Source of the DNA: Cymbidium sinense
Taxonomy: Eukaryota > Streptophyta > Magnoliopsida > Asparagales > Orchidaceae
Direction of reading: 5' to 3'
Length of the DNA stretch: 64,000 nucleotides
NCBI GenBank assembly: GCA_021442155.1
Contig: CM038222.1
Span: 19,540,923-19,604,922, forward strand
Of this stretch, positions 23,100-35,956 are shown in pieces; positions within the stretch are counted from its first letter, which is position 1, and each line of letters opens with the position of its first letter. A program made the translations under genes and the position numbers. A model generated the notes under the pieces. It had not been told where the DNA came from, ran no database searches, and was given only the letters and a program-made list of their open reading frames with translations.

Positions 23100-24149
23100 T
23101 TTTTTACACTATTGTGGATGGTTTCTTATATCGACGGTCTTTCAATCATATGTAAAGCAAACCATTGTCCAGATGAAAGCCAAAATCATGAGATTAGGAT
23201 ACTTGCCATGATGATCAAATATTGCATGGATACGGAGGTGATGCCACCAATGTTAAATACGGTGTGGTCCTTCACCAACCACCCAACATTCTACATCTTA
23301 CATTGGCCTCATGACCATTCAGTGTTGGGGTACCGACATAGTGCATCTGATTGATCCACCTTCTTCCAAGGCTCATCGATTCATCTTAGCTACTACTGAC
23401 TACTTTCCCAAATAGGCGAAGGTGCTCTACTTTTTTAGGAACAATATCGTATATAGGTTTGAAGTGTCTTGATGAATTATATCTAATAATGGTACTGCAT
23501 TCAAGAGCACCGAGATCAACAACTTTACCCAGAGACATAGCATAGATTGGAGATATTCTACCATCAACTACCCGAGGGCAAATGGCTTATGAGAAGCCTT
23601 CAACAAAACTCTCATCCAAATACTGAAGAAGACACTAGATAATAACAAGCGATAATGTCATCAGCATTTAGTTGAAGCCTTGTGGGCTTACCACACCACA
23701 TATAGGGCTCCAACTCAGTCTACTCCTTTCTTCTTAGTGGATGGGTCTAAAGTTGTTCTACCATTAGAAGTCCAACTTCCATCACTAAGGATAGATGTGG
23801 GTAGCAATATCACAATAAAGCAGAATGCCAAGTTGTGGTTAGAAGAGCTCAAAGGTTTGGAGGAGAGACACTTGCGGGCATAATAAAACCTCTTATTGCA
23901 CAAAGCTAAAATGATTCAAGCTCACACCAAATTGGTATGCCTAGATCTTTTCAAGTATGGGAGCTTATTTTAGTTAAGGAGATTGTTGCCCTAAAGATGG
24001 GAGGCATGTTTGAATTCACTTGGAAAGGCCCTTTTTCCATAGAGAAGGCCTACCAAGGAGGATCTTATCAGCTTATTAAACATAAGGGAGAGAGCCCAAT
24101 ACTTCCAATCAACAGGATCTACTTAAAAAATATTATAAATCATATTTGA
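23100..24149 (+). pseudogene. Gypsy integrase remnant with altered catalytic site
   Basis: Pieces in order: VDGFLYRRSF; GTDIVHLIDPPSSKAHRFIL and TTDYFPK with the first Asp; ISNNGTAFKST, where the second catalytic Asp position is AAT (Asn) at 23485-23487; YPRANGL-stop-EAFNKTL with the Glu; LWAYHTTYRAPTQSTPFFLV (23680-23883); and a C-terminal piece VWELILVKEIVALKMGGMF with FTWKGPFSIEKAYQGG (23937-24149). Stops and the Asp-to-Asn change make it inactive. Order PR-(RT)-RH-INT is that of Ty3/gypsy. Confidence 0.8.
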
Positions 24150-26540
24150 AAATAATTATCATTAATGAAATTTCCTTTTCGAATTCAATCTCTTCCATAT
24201 TGAAAGTATTCTTGTTTGTGAATTCACCATGATGTGTTTAGGGTAGTTGTAAGGAACCTGAGCGGCATCCTATCCTTCATCAACACAGCACAAAAATGAA
24301 CTGCAAACAAATATATAAAGCAAACACATATCTTTTGTCTCAGGTTACTCAGAGTTGAGATAACACCCTTAGCAGCACTCACTCAGTAGCTGCTCTAGGT
24401 TGGGCTGACGTGTTACCCTGCTAGTGTGTCTTTCCAGTGGTTTTCTTATTTTGGAGGATGTAAGTATGCTATGCTTTCCTTCTTTACTTAGCCACTGCAC
24501 ACCGATGAGCACCTTGTTAGTTTGGTAGACCTTACTGCATGGCCGGTAAGCTACCTCATGTTAACCTTCATGCAATTACTGGGTTGAGTATATTTGAAGT
24601 TTAGGATAAGTCCCCTAGCGGCACCTTCCTTCTTGACTGCTTCAAGTCTATCTTCCTTCCATGAAACACCTTAGTCACTCTAGGTCAGATAGCATCTATC
24701 CTGTCAGTGATAGACTATCCTGATGATTAGTTCCACTCAAAAAATTGTAAGCCTACATGCTTTCTTTCTAGATTGACCATTGTACATCGATAGTCACCAT
24801 AGGTTGGTTGGTTCTCACTATGCTGATTAATACACTACTCATGCTGATGGATACACATTAGGTTGATTAGTTCTCACACTTTAGGATACACCCCTCATGA
24901 CAGATGTAAGTCTGCTACGCTTTCTCCTTGAGTTGGCCACTGTACACTTATAGGCTTTCTTTTTCAGGGATCAGGATAATGCCTCTAGTAGCACCTCCCC
25001 TACGGGCACTATATTCAGATCACATCCTTTGCAACCCCATTTAGACACTACTTGGGATACTATTAGAATGGATAGTTCCCCTTTCCTAGTAACCACCCCT
25101 GTGATTAGAGAATTTGTCCTATAGATGTGTAGATTCTCCCTTGGTCCAGTAAATCTAAGATAGGTCAAGGCCGACATAGCCCCTTTCAGTGTGGGCCCTC
25201 GCATACTATTAGGGTCCACGTAAACATATAAACAAAATATATATTCACTTGTTGATTAGGAGGACATCCCTAGTGGTACCTTTTCTAGCAAGCATCCTAT
25301 CTTTAGGCATTATCAATAAAACTCCCTATAGAATCTTCAACTCTTGAGTTGATATAAGTCCCAAGCATTCCACTGTAGTAGCCCTAGTGGGGTTTGATTT
25401 GTTGTACTACCAATAGGTCACCCTAGCGATTGTTCCCTATTTTAGAAGATGTAAGTCTACTACACCTTCTTCCTAGCATAGCCGCTGCACATCGAAATGC
25501 AACCCCTTAGGTTGGCTAGGTCTACCCCACCACTAATAGACTATCCTTATAGATTTGTAAATCTGAGGTAGGATAAGTTTGATATAGCCCCATCTCAATT
25601 GGTCCATGACACACCAACATGGTCCATAAATTAAATCTATCAAATTTGATCGAAGCTATATCTCTAGTGGATATGCCCTTTCAATCACTAAAAATAAACC
25701 ATATCAAATCACATAAAATTAAGATAAAATTTATCATGAGTACTTTTGAGTTAACATAAGTCCCCAGCAACATTCACTCAGTAGTCACCTTTGGTCAGGT
25801 TCAATTTTTTGTGCATCCAATAGGTCACCCCAGCAATTTTTCCTCACTTTGGAAGATGTAAGTCTACTATGCCTTCTTCCTAGCACAACTATTGCACACC
25901 GAAAGGACCCTTAGTTTAGGTAGCTCTACCCCACAGCTGGTAGGCTATCCCTTTGATTTGGTAAACTTGAGATAAGTCAAGGATGATATAACCCCTTCTT
26001 AGTGGGTCCATCGCACATTAACTGGGTCCATACATTAACTCAAATTAAATTAAACCCAATCTAATTTTTCCAAGTGGAGTTAAATCACACCCTTTCCCTA
26101 GTGGAGCCCCAAATCATATATAAACAAGACCTACCTCATCGGAGCCAAATTAAAATAACTCCCCCAGTAGAATCTAAATCAAAGAAATCCAACCAAACTC
26201 TTATCCCCAGTGAATACATCCCCAAACAAATCTATGAAATCAAACTCAAATCCCAATCCCATGGATAGCACACTTCCCAAGTGGAAGGTTCATATAGATC
26301 CCCAAACTCGAGCCCATATCTACCATATATGCTTCATCAATTAAAACAAATTAAAGTTGATTATATCTTAATCCCCAATGGATTACAAATTCTTATCCCC
26401 AGTAGATCTTCCTTCCACTAATCATATAATCAAATCAAATTCAAACCTTATCCCCTCACATGTCATGTCCAATGCATGTGTAATCTCCTAGCGGATCTCC
26501 CTCCACGTCCTTGACATGGAATTCTCATCAAATATTATTT
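24150..26540 (+). repeat. Gypsy post-integrase non-coding region with about 407 bp repeats
   Basis: Non-coding. GAAGATGTAAGTCTAC starts at 25445 and again at 25852 (spacing 407), with matching upstream (AATAGGTCACCC) and downstream sequence (TCTACCCCAC, TATCC, GATATA..CCCC, GGTCCAT). A related, more diverged copy has GGAGGATGTAAGTATGC at about 24453, with partial copies near 24750 and 24905. CCCCAGTGGA and CTAGCGGCACC-type words recur to 26540. Tat/Ogre elements are known to carry long repeat-rich DNA between integrase and 3' LTR. No 3' LTR boundary was found. Confidence 0.65.
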
Positions 26541-26599
26541 CTTCTCTTATGCACACCTTTAATACTTCAACCAAAATCCTAATAATGTATTCATTCAAA

Positions 26600-28030
26600 T
26601 TACATCATCTTAACATTGTAATCAATATTTTATGATTTTTGATGATTCAAGCTCAAACGAACTATACAATATCATGTTAAACATATTATAGTGTGAATTA
26701 ACACACTATATTATATTATAATATATGATGTTATATTAAAATTTGCTATAATATAATATAGTATCTAACATTACATCTCATTAAAATCAAAAAGGAACAA
26801 ATAACAAATTTTTTTCAGAATATGAATAATGTTCATTTTGGATGTAAAATTGTTATTTTTCCATTAGAAATGGTACAAAATAGCATAATTTTGGTGTTTC
26901 TTCTTGGTGTGTGTCATCAATTTGGCCAAATTCTTCCATCTCAACCTTAAAATTAACATTTTTGTGAGTTTTGACCCAATGTATTATAACAAAAGTAAAA
27001 TATACTAAAGTGTACAATAACATTTAGTAACACACCACCACATTCACATATATGTGAAGTCATATTGTTATGTACATTATATTTTAATATGCTTTCATAT
27101 AATATATTATCTTACATTACACCTTAAAATGAATCACTTTTAGCAAAACAAATTATAAAATTTGGTTGAAAAATGAACATTTATTTTGGATGGAGAATTC
27201 CATTCTTTTCATTAAATGACACACCATAGCACACCCCTAATGATGTTCCCTAAAGCTTACCTTAAATTTGGCCAAATCCCATCATCTCAACCAATAAATC
27301 AATATTTTTATAAATTATACCAATACAAACTCTACTACATCATACTATAACAAATTAAAATATGCTAAACAACAAGTAGTAATACACAATAGTATGTTAT
27401 AATGCATGATGCTACACTATGCTATGGCATCCTATATTATAATACACTATAACATATTATATTATATTATATTACATATCACATCATAAGGGATTGCTTA
27501 AGATAAAAATCATAAAAATTATAAATTATTAAAAATTATATATTTTAGTTGTATCACTTACATATTTTAAATTGAAACAACATATTATGATGCCATGCTC
27601 TACCTATTACGAATTTGCCCAAATTCCACCATTTTAAAGTCTAAATCAACATTTATATAAAAAAATAGTGTAGGCTTGACTGCATGATTGTAAAATACTA
27701 AAATAATCTAAAATACTAGAATAATATATTACGATATATGATGCTATACTATGCTACAACATATAATATTTATTTTGAACATAAAACCTTACTTTTTTGA
27801 CTACAAGTGGCATAGCACACCTTTGGTACTATAACATAATTCTCACTTTAAATTTAATAAATTTCATCATATGTTTTATTAAATCAATATTTTTATGATG
27901 TATATTAATATAGACTGTAGTTCACAATACCATAATATACTATAAAATTTCAATACATCTTATAACATCCAAAAATGCATCACTACTTGCTCAATTATAT
28001 GATGCTACATTATACTATAATATATGGTAT
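26600..28030. repeat. AT-rich tandem repeat, about 346 bp period
   Basis: The anchor TTTGGCCAAAT(T/C) followed by CCATC..CTCAACC recurs at 26921, 27267 and 27614 (spacing 346 and 347), with a decayed, shortened copy at about 27853. Around it each copy has TTTTGGATG upstream, AATCAATATTTTTAT downstream, and TATGATGCTA/ATAATATA runs. Four copies at most. 28031-28178 is a short unrecognised spacer before T2. No coding potential. Confidence 0.7.
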
Positions 28031-28178
28031 TATAATATGATTTAGGGTAAGGGTTTTGGGTATTTAAATCTCTAATAGAAATGAGAAAGTCTCTTGAAGA
28101 CATTTTCTTTAGCTACCATAACTATGTTAGGAATAGGTCAGTTTATAGATCTACTCCTAATGACATCTTTATTCAAGG

Positions 28179-29775
28179 CTTAGGGTTTAAGGTTTAGGGT
28201 TAGTTTAGGGTTTAGGGTTTAGGGTTAGTTTAGGGTTTAGGGTTTAGGGTTTAGGGTTTAGGGTTTTAGGTTTTAAGGTTTAGGGTTTAGTGTTTTTGGG
28301 TTTAGGGTTTAGGGTTTTGGGTTTTGGGTTTAGGGTTTAGGACTTTAGGGTTTAGGGTTAGGGTTTAACATTTAGTGCAGTTTAGATTTTAAGGTTTTAG
28401 GTTTAGGATTTAGGTTTTAGGTTTAGGGTTTAGAGATTAGAGTGAGTTTAGGGTTTAGGGATTAGGCTTTAGGGTTTAGAATTTAGGGTTTTAGGGTTTA
28501 GGGTTGTAGGTTTAGGGTCGTAGGTTTATGGTTTAGGGTTTAAGGTTAGTTTTAGGGTTTAGGGTTTAAGATTTAGGGTTTAGGGGTTTTTTAAATTAAG
28601 TAAACCAGTAGGTTTTTGTTTATTTAGTTTATTTTTTATTTATTTGCATTTATTTTGTTTTTTATTTTTATTTAGGCTTATTTTTTATTTTTATTTAGTT
28701 TTGTTTATTTATTTTAGGTTTATTTATTTTATTTTAGGTTTTTTATTTTTATTTATTTTTTAGTTTTAGGTTTATTTTTTAGTTGAGTTTTATTTTATTT
28801 TTTATTTGGTTTAGGTTTTATTTTTTATTTTAGGTTTAGGGAGGGTTTTAATTTATTTTTTTAGGTTTAGGTTTTGTGTTTTATTTTAGTTATATTTTTA
28901 GGTTTTATTTTTTAGTTGAGGTTTAGGTTTATTTTTAGTTTATTTTATTTTATTTAGTTTAGGTTTAGGTTTAGGTTTAGTTTATTTTAGGTTTAGTTTA
29001 TTTTAGTTTAAGTTTTTGTTTATTTATTTTAATTTTATTTTAGGTTTAGATTTTTTTTAGTTTAGGGTTTATGCATTATTTTTTATTTATTTTTACATTT
29101 ATTTTTTTAGGTTTAGGTTTTAATTTAGTTTTTATTTTTTTATTTTATTTTATTTCAGGTTTATTTTTTTAGTTTTTATCATATTTAAGTTTTTTATATT
29201 TTAGTTTAGTTTAGGTTTTTATTTATTTTATTTTATTTTTATTTTATTTTAGGTTTAGGTTTAGGTTTTAGTTTAAGTTTATGTTTTTATTTTATTTTAT
29301 ATTTTATATTTTATTTAGGTTTAGATTTTTTTTATTTATTTTATTTTTAGATTTTATTTAGTTTAGGTTTAGGCTTTAGGTTTTAGGGTTTAGTGTTTAG
29401 GGTTTAGGGTGTTAGGATTAGTTTAGGGTTTAGGGTTAGTTTAGGGTTTATGGTTTAGGGTTATTTTAGTGTTAGTTTAGGGTTTAGGGTTTTGGCTTTA
29501 GGGTTTGAGGTTTAGGGTTTAGGGTTGTAGATTTTATGTTTTAGGGTTTAGGGTTTTGGATTTATGGTTTAGGGTTTTAGGGTTTTAGGGTTAGGGCTTA
29601 GGGCTTAGGGTTTAGGTTTAGTTTAGGGTTTAGGGTTTAGGGTTTAGTGTTTGGGGTTTAGGGTTTTTTTGGTTTAGTGTTTAGGATTTAGGGTTTATGG
29701 TTTAGGTTTTAGATTTATAGTTTATGTTTTACTTTAGGGTTTAGAGTTTAGGGTTTAGGGTTTAGGTTTAATGTT
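28179..29775 (+). repeat. Degenerate telomere-like array T2
   Basis: TTTAGGG-rich to about 28590, then the landmark AAATTAAGTAAACCAGTAGG (28592), a T-rich stretch with the conserved word order, and TTTAGGG-rich DNA from about 29370. It ends in the poly(T) of G1. Confidence 0.92.
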
Positions 29776-30008
29776 ATTTTTTTAATAGAGAACAAATTCA
29801 GATTCAATATTTCTTCTTTTCAATTTCATAAACTATGTAGCACCCAAGTTTCTAAGACAGAGATAACATAAAAATGAAATTTATAGAGCAAATCAAAACA
29901 AGATAAGTTGAATGACTCTGTAAAGAAAAAATTTCATAAGCGGTCGATCACCATTCTTATTTCTTTAGTTCCCATCGAAGCGTGAGTCACTATAACCAAG
30001 AGGGGGAA
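29776..30008 (-). pseudogene. G1 (3' portion): GR-RBP retrocopy 3' UTR, cut by copia B
   Basis: On the + strand a T run, AATAGAGAACAAATTCAG and CAATATTTCTTCTTTT lead into about 200 bp collinear with G2, G3 and G6 (GAGCAAATCAAAA, TTCATAAGCGG, TTCCCATCGAA). Read on the minus strand this is the 3' UTR and A-tail of a glycine-rich RNA-binding protein mRNA. It stops at the LTR of copia B; the coding part resumes at 38048. Confidence 0.7.
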
Positions 30009-32099
30009 GATATTAAAATTTTAAAACTTAAATCTTAAATTTTAAGTTTTAGTAGAAAATTAATTTTTGATTTTATAATGACAAGACACAATTCTTAATG
30101 CAAAAATAAAAAGTCTGTAAGTAAAAGAGACAATACAATTTTTTTTGGTGGTTAGCCAAACAAAATGCTATGTCCTAGCCACCCCTGGCTAGGAATCCAC
30201 TAAATGTAAAAATAGCTTATAAATAGTACTCTCCTATAAAGGTGAGTTACAATAATACTCTCTAGGGGGAAGTACAACCCCAATATAAATTTTACAAAAA
30301 AAATATATAAAATAATAAATTTTGATAAAATAAATCTCTCACAAATATACCAAGCTATCCAATTCAAATAATGATCTCACAACTTACAAATGATCACTTA
30401 AAAAATTTTGGCAAGATAAAATGCTCACTTAATATTGATAAGAAATAATAAAATAAATATCTTAAAGTGATCTTACTAAGATGTTTATGTTATTACAATT
30501 TGTAGACTAATATAAAATTATTTCAAAATAAATTCACAATATTCTTTTGCACAATAAAATAAATTTCAGCAAGGAATAATTTGTTTTATTTTAACCAAAA
30601 ACATTCTTTCAATTAAAGCTAATGATCACAAAATACTTAAATAAAATGAGTATATGATAGATCTAAGTAGGCTAGTAAGCTTTTAATTAAAAAGAGAGAT
30701 CGAACAAATATGAGAATAATTTCAGCATAATAATTTAATTTAAAATGCTTAAAATATACTTCTAAAATAGATCTAAGAATAAATGATCTTTTGAAATGAG
30801 ATTAATGAAGAAATATTTCAAGAAACCAAAAGAAATTTGTAGGAAGTTAAAATTTCAACAAGTTGAAATAGATCCTACAAACTATCACAAGAATTCTTCA
30901 CAAAAAAAATGATTGAGAAACTTTGATGTGAAAAACAATGTCCAAAGACTAATCCACCAAAAAGTATAAATTGGAAAGAATAAATAGATGGTGAAAATAT
31001 GAACAACTAAAAGGATTAAGATCAAGAAAACAAACTCAAGTAATTTTGAAAGCTTAGTTGAAGATGTTCAAGCTTCCAAACCAAGGATTTGATCTTGCAA
31101 TATTTGGAGAACACTTGGAAGGAAAATCTAAGAAATTTTCTCTTAGATTTTCTGGAGGGATTTTGAATTTTAAATGAGGAATACTTTCATAAAGAGAATG
31201 AGGGCTATTTATCGGAAAGAAGGTCATTTTGAATTATTTCAAAAAAAAAAATATTATTCTAACCTCATGCTATCATCTAATAATTTAATATTCAATAAAA
31301 ATATAATTTATATTAAATAAATAATAAATTTAAGTAGCCAAAATTTGGCTATTCACATAGGCAAGTAAAAAATAATCAAATATTGCTCTTAATATATTCA
31401 AAGCATGTAGCATGCATTCATTATTAAAATCAGCTAATGTTTGAAAAGTCATAATAAATTCAATTTTAATCAAACTGGGTCATGTGACCTATCAAATTAA
31501 AGGAAAAAAAAATCCAAGAATCCATTGATGAAATCAGATATAAATTCCTTGATTATAAAATGACTTTGGCTAAAATACAACATTTCATATATTTTTGTTA
31601 ATTTTGACATGTGACATTTAAATATTATGATATAATTTATATATAATCATGCATATGTTAGTTATCATATAACCATCAAATTAAATTAAAATATTTAATT
31701 ATATTAAGTAAATAAAATTACACTTAATAATCTTTATCATTTATTATTTTGACAATTCAAATGCTATGTATGAAACATATAATTGAATGTTAATTAGATA
31801 GAGATTTATATAAATTAACCTCATTAAATAATATGTTAAGTTGTGAGCAAATTGATTCATGCCAATGAATAAATGCATATAATCAAAAATATTATATTTT
31901 GAGCTTCAAATTATCCAATTTGATCTATCTTTCATTCTTCAACTCTTGCAATTTTCTCAAACATATTATGAGATGTATCGAATATGTAATTAATGATTTA
32001 TATATCTGAAACACATAAAAATATTCATTAGAACATCCAAGCATTCATTTTTTATCATCAAAATTGATCGGATTGAACATGAGGCTCATTAAGCCAACA
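30009..32099 (-). repeat. 3' LTR of copia B
   Basis: Minus-strand LTR starting at 32099 (CATTAAGCCAACA on the + strand is the complement of TGTTGGCTTAATG) and ending near GATATT at 30009. 2.09 kb. The TATA position reads GATAAATA (31206-31213 on +), one change from the family box. Contains the GGTTAGCC..AAACAAAATGC and TAGCCACCCCTGGCTAGG landmarks. Confidence 0.88.
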
Positions 32100-32330
32100 A
32101 TCTCCCCCTTTTTTTATGATGACAAACTAATGTTGAGTATTGATTTTGATGAAGGTGCAAATTGACCTTTCATTATAGTTTTAGAAAAAAATTCTCTTCT
32201 AAGAAAAATTTATGCACAAGAGATGAATAATGTTTCTCTCCCTAAATGTATGCATAAAATAGACTTAATACTAACCAACATTTTACTCTTCTCCCCTTTT
32301 GACAACATCAAAAAGAGAACATGCTACATA
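32100..32330 (-). promoter_or_regulatory. Polypurine tracts of copia B
   Basis: On the + strand pyrimidine tracts at 32100-32116 (ATCTCCCCCTTTTTTT, touching the 3' LTR), 32233-32246 and 32286-32300 (CTCTTCTCCCCTTTT). Their complements match the three tracts of element A in position and order, supporting a family trait. Confidence 0.75.
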
Positions 32331-32337
32331 CAATTTT

Positions 32338-32745
32338 AAATATTAGGATCTAACATTCCAAGCATGTGTCTTAAAGTACAAAATGTTCTTCTGGTAAGGG
32401 TTTTGTAAAAATATCTATAATTTGTAAATCGGTACTAATGAAATTAATATTAACATCACCTTTCAAAACATGATCCCTAATAAAATGATGTCTAATTTCT
32501 ATATGCTTGGTTCATGAGTGCTGGATAGGATTTTTAGTCAAACTAATAGCATTAGTATTGTCACACTGAACTAGAATGTGATCTTACTTAATACCAAAAT
32601 TTTCTAATTATTTCTTTAACCAAAGGACCTACACCTATTATGTATTTATGGATAAAACAAATTTTATTTCTAGATGACCAAGACACAAGTGATGATCTAA
32701 AAATGACATGTGACGATGTGCTTCTATCTAGTTTTATCATCAGCA
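32338..32745 (-). pseudogene. RNase H of copia B, broken
   Basis: Complement of the A RNase H region: on the minus strand the end reads MLDPNI then TAA, preceded by pieces matching the IQHSRTKHI and HHFIRDHV region with frameshifts (for example the conserved histidine-arginine stretch near 32500-32530 is altered). Non-functional. Confidence 0.7.
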
Positions 32746-33690
32746 TCAGAATAAAAAATCACATGATAAAGAATTAGGATACCATAAACCTAACCTAGTA
32801 GTGCTATTAAATACCAAAAGATATGCTATTAAATGAGATTCTTTTAGGTTGGCCTGAAAATGAGCACAAAAATAAACAATGAACATAATATCAGGCCTAC
32901 TAGGAAGAAGGTATAAAAGTGAACCTATCATACTCCTATAAAGTTTTTTATCAACAGATTTTCCTAATTCATCTAAATCCAATTTTGTAGATGGGCTCTT
33001 AAGAGTTTTAATAGATTTAAATCTTTTCATGTCAAACCTCTCAAGTAATTCATTTGTGTGCTTAGTTTGATAGATGAATGTTCCCATTTCTTGTTGCTTC
33101 ACTTGAACACCTAAGAAAAAATTAAGTTCTCCCATCATACTCATTTCAAACTCTTTAGACATCAAAGATGAGAACTCATGGCATAAAGATTCATTTGTAC
33201 TTCCAAATAATATATCATCTACATACACTTGTAACATCAAATCATCATGCTCTTAAGGAATAGGTTGTATCTACTCTACCCTTTCTAAATCCATGATCTA
33301 TCAAAAGTTACATAACTTTACCAACGAGGAGCCTGTTTTAAACCATGTAAGGCTTTCTTTAATTTATACACATGATTTGGACAATCAAGGCTCTCAAATC
33401 CAGGTGGTTGCTCTATAAATACATCTTGGTCGATAAATCCATTCAAAAATGCACTCTTGACATCCATTTGAAAAATTTTAAATCCCTAAAATAAGCATAA
33501 GCAAGGAGTAAAATGATAGCTTCTAGTCTTGCTATGGGTGCAAAAGATTCTTCAAAATCTAAATCTTCAACTTGTGTGTACCCTTGTGCAACTAACCTAG
33601 CTTTATTTCTAACAATACAACCTGAATCATCTAGCTTATTCCTAAAGACCCATTTTGTTCCAATGACATTTTGATCTTAGGGTCTTGGGA
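32746..33690 (-). pseudogene. Reverse transcriptase of copia B
   Basis: The open part 33240-32746 holds the catalytic YVDDILFGSTNES, MSKEFEMSMMGELNFFLGVQ and LYLLPSRPDIMF. Upstream (33241-33690) are broken pieces with QAPR (Gln codon intact, unlike A), FEESFAP-like and RLVAQGYTQ sequence. Frameshifts near 33245 and 33500 prevent a full protein. Confidence 0.82.
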
Positions 33691-34668
33691 CTAATTCCCA
33701 AACATCATTTCTTCAAATTGATTCAACTCCTCATCCATTGCAATAATCCAAAAATTATCATTTAATGCTTCTTCTAAATTTTTAGGTTCAACCTCAAATA
33801 AAAATGCTGAATGATCTACAACTTCTCTACTATGTCTTCTAGTCGTAACTACTTTTGAAGGATCTCCTATAATTAGTTCCTTTGGATGATTTTTATTATA
33901 TTTCCATTCTTTAGGCAATGAATCATCCATATTATCTTCTAAAGATATTTTCTTAAAATTATCAATCTCTTCATCAATCACTTCATTTCTAATAGGATCA
34001 ATTAAATTTTCATCAAAAATAACATGTATTGATTCTTCTACAATCATTTTCCTCTTATTGTAAACTCAATAAGCCCTACCAGAACGAGAGTATCTTAAGA
34101 AACTACCATCATCTGATTTGCAATCAAACTTACCTAAATGATCTTTTCCATTATTCAAAATAAAGCATTTACATCCAAATACATGAAAGTGTTCAATCAT
34201 AGGCTTCTTTCAAAAAAAAAAACAATTCATGGGGTGTCTTCTTCAAAATTGGTCTAAAATAGATCTTATTCATTACATAACATGTTGTATTTACTACTTC
34301 TACCCAAAAATATTTTGGCAATTTATACTCATCAAGCATAGATCTACTTAATTCAATTAATATTCTATTTTTTCACTCTACTACTCCATTTTGTTGGGAA
34401 GTTCTAGGTGCAGAAAAATTATGTCTAATCCCATGTTCATCACAATAATCCTCAAATAATTTATTTTCAAATGTGCCACCATGATCAGTTTGAACCATAT
34501 TAATCAAAAGTCCTTGTTCTCTTTGAATTTATTTAGAAAACTTTCTAAACTCACCAAAAACATCATCCTTGTAAGTTACAAATAAAACCCAAGTATATTT
34601 AGAGAAATCATCAACAATCACAAAACCATAATTTTTTCACCTAAGCTAGTGGTGCTAATAGGACCAAA
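33691..34668 (-). pseudogene. Integrase of copia B, broken
   Basis: 34047-33691 is an open frame (SIHVIFDENLIDPIRNEV, SLPKEWKYNK, then the start of reverse transcriptase with ALNDNFWIIAMDEELNQFEE) matching the A integrase C-terminus. Between 34048 and 34668 the catalytic core is present in pieces on the minus strand (GTTCTAGGTGC and CATTTTGTTGGGAAG are complements of the APRT..QQNG region) with many stops. Confidence 0.75.
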
Positions 34669-35260
34669 TTAATCCATGTGCAATAATTCTAAAGGACTAG
34701 AAGTAGAAACAATATTTTTATTTTTAAATGAGCTTCTAGAATGCTTACCATGAATACATGCATCATAAACATAGTTTGAATGAAAATTTAATTTAGGCAA
34801 TCCAACTACTAAATCAAGTTTGGAAATTTTATTAAGTGTGTGCATGTTAATATGACATAGTCTCCTATTCCATAACCATATATCATCATGACTTCTTTTA
34901 AAACAAAGTAAATTTAAATTCACATCATGAAATCTATCTAAATCAATGACATAAATTTTTTTATATCTTTTTCCTACTAACAAAACATTTTCATTATTTT
35001 TTATAATGCAATATGATGCATGGAATACTACATTCAAACCTTTATCACATAATTAATAGAAATTAAATTATGTTTTAATCCTTCTATAAAAAACTTTATC
35101 TAAAGTGATAGAATTCATAAAATAGAACCAATGCCAATGATCTTTCCCTTTGCATTATCTCCATATGTAACAAATCCATCACTTGATTCTAAAGTTATGA
35201 ATTTATCTTTATCTCATATGTCTTGAACATCCACTATCCTAGTACCACATGCCTTCTTTG
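34669..35260 (-). pseudogene. Protease and GAG-pre-integrase of copia B
   Basis: The open frame 35037-34669 reads VVFHASYCIIKNNENVLLVG, LWNRRLCHINMHTLNK and DACIHGKHSRSSF. The first His of the integrase zinc motif is Asn (WNRR for WHRR); the two cysteines are DACIHGK-type, only one being within this quote. Upstream, the protease active site DSGCSRHM is preceded directly by a TAG stop (35239-35241) and the following TGD motif is deleted. Non-functional. Confidence 0.8.
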
Positions 35261-35956
35261 ATTTTGCTTTGAAGGCATTCCTACAAAAGAAACTCACATG
35301 TTAACTTTTGGAACCCAAACATGTTTGGGTCCACATTCTAAATTTGAAGTAAGATATCTAGCATGCGTGGTTTGTGTAGTGCTTGTACCTTTTGGCACAC
35401 ATACATAAGATGATTTCTTAGTGTTTTATAGTTTAGGTGCATAGAAATCAAATGAAATATGCCATTTTCTATCACAATAGTTGCACCAAACATTAGTGTT
35501 TGCCTATGACTTAGCACGATAATTATAAGGTATATGAGTGGGATGTGTATGATGCAAATAATATTTATTAAATGTTTTTTTTGATGAAGTATTATAATGA
35601 ACTTGTGATTTCAAACATAATTATAATCTTGGTTTTAACAAGATATTCTCTCTTTCAAGTTTACATACAAGTAAGGAACAATTTAATAAAGTAAGTATTT
35701 TTTTTTAAATTATCACATTCATTTTTTAAATCACAAAATTGCATAGCTAATTTTTTATGTTCTTTTTCTTAGGTTTTGTATTTTCTTTTTAATTTTTTAT
35801 ATTCAATAACTAAATCATTAAAAGAATCATCTAATTCATCATAAGATATATCATTACATACCTCTTTATATTCTAAGTCAGATTCTCCATTTGCCATAAG
35901 ACATATGTTGACCTCTTCATGGATGAGCAAGTACTTGATTCATTTGAATATGGATG
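35261..35956 (-). pseudogene. Late gag of copia B, damaged zinc knuckle
   Basis: Minus-strand copy of the A region 13840-14480: GPKHVWVPKV remains near 35300-35340. The second knuckle reads CNYCDRKWHISFDFY, with the final Cys changed to Phe (codon 35444-35446) and a Gly to Trp. The 5' portion (35840-35940) encodes the acidic stretch next to ANVDI-type sequence and then joins the LTR at 35956 within the STCSS segment. Capsid and first knuckle are absent. Confidence 0.75.

Noticed and set aside
24971..25219. Minus-strand frame of 82 codons in the gypsy 3' region
   Set aside because: No domain, not kept in the related 407 bp repeats.
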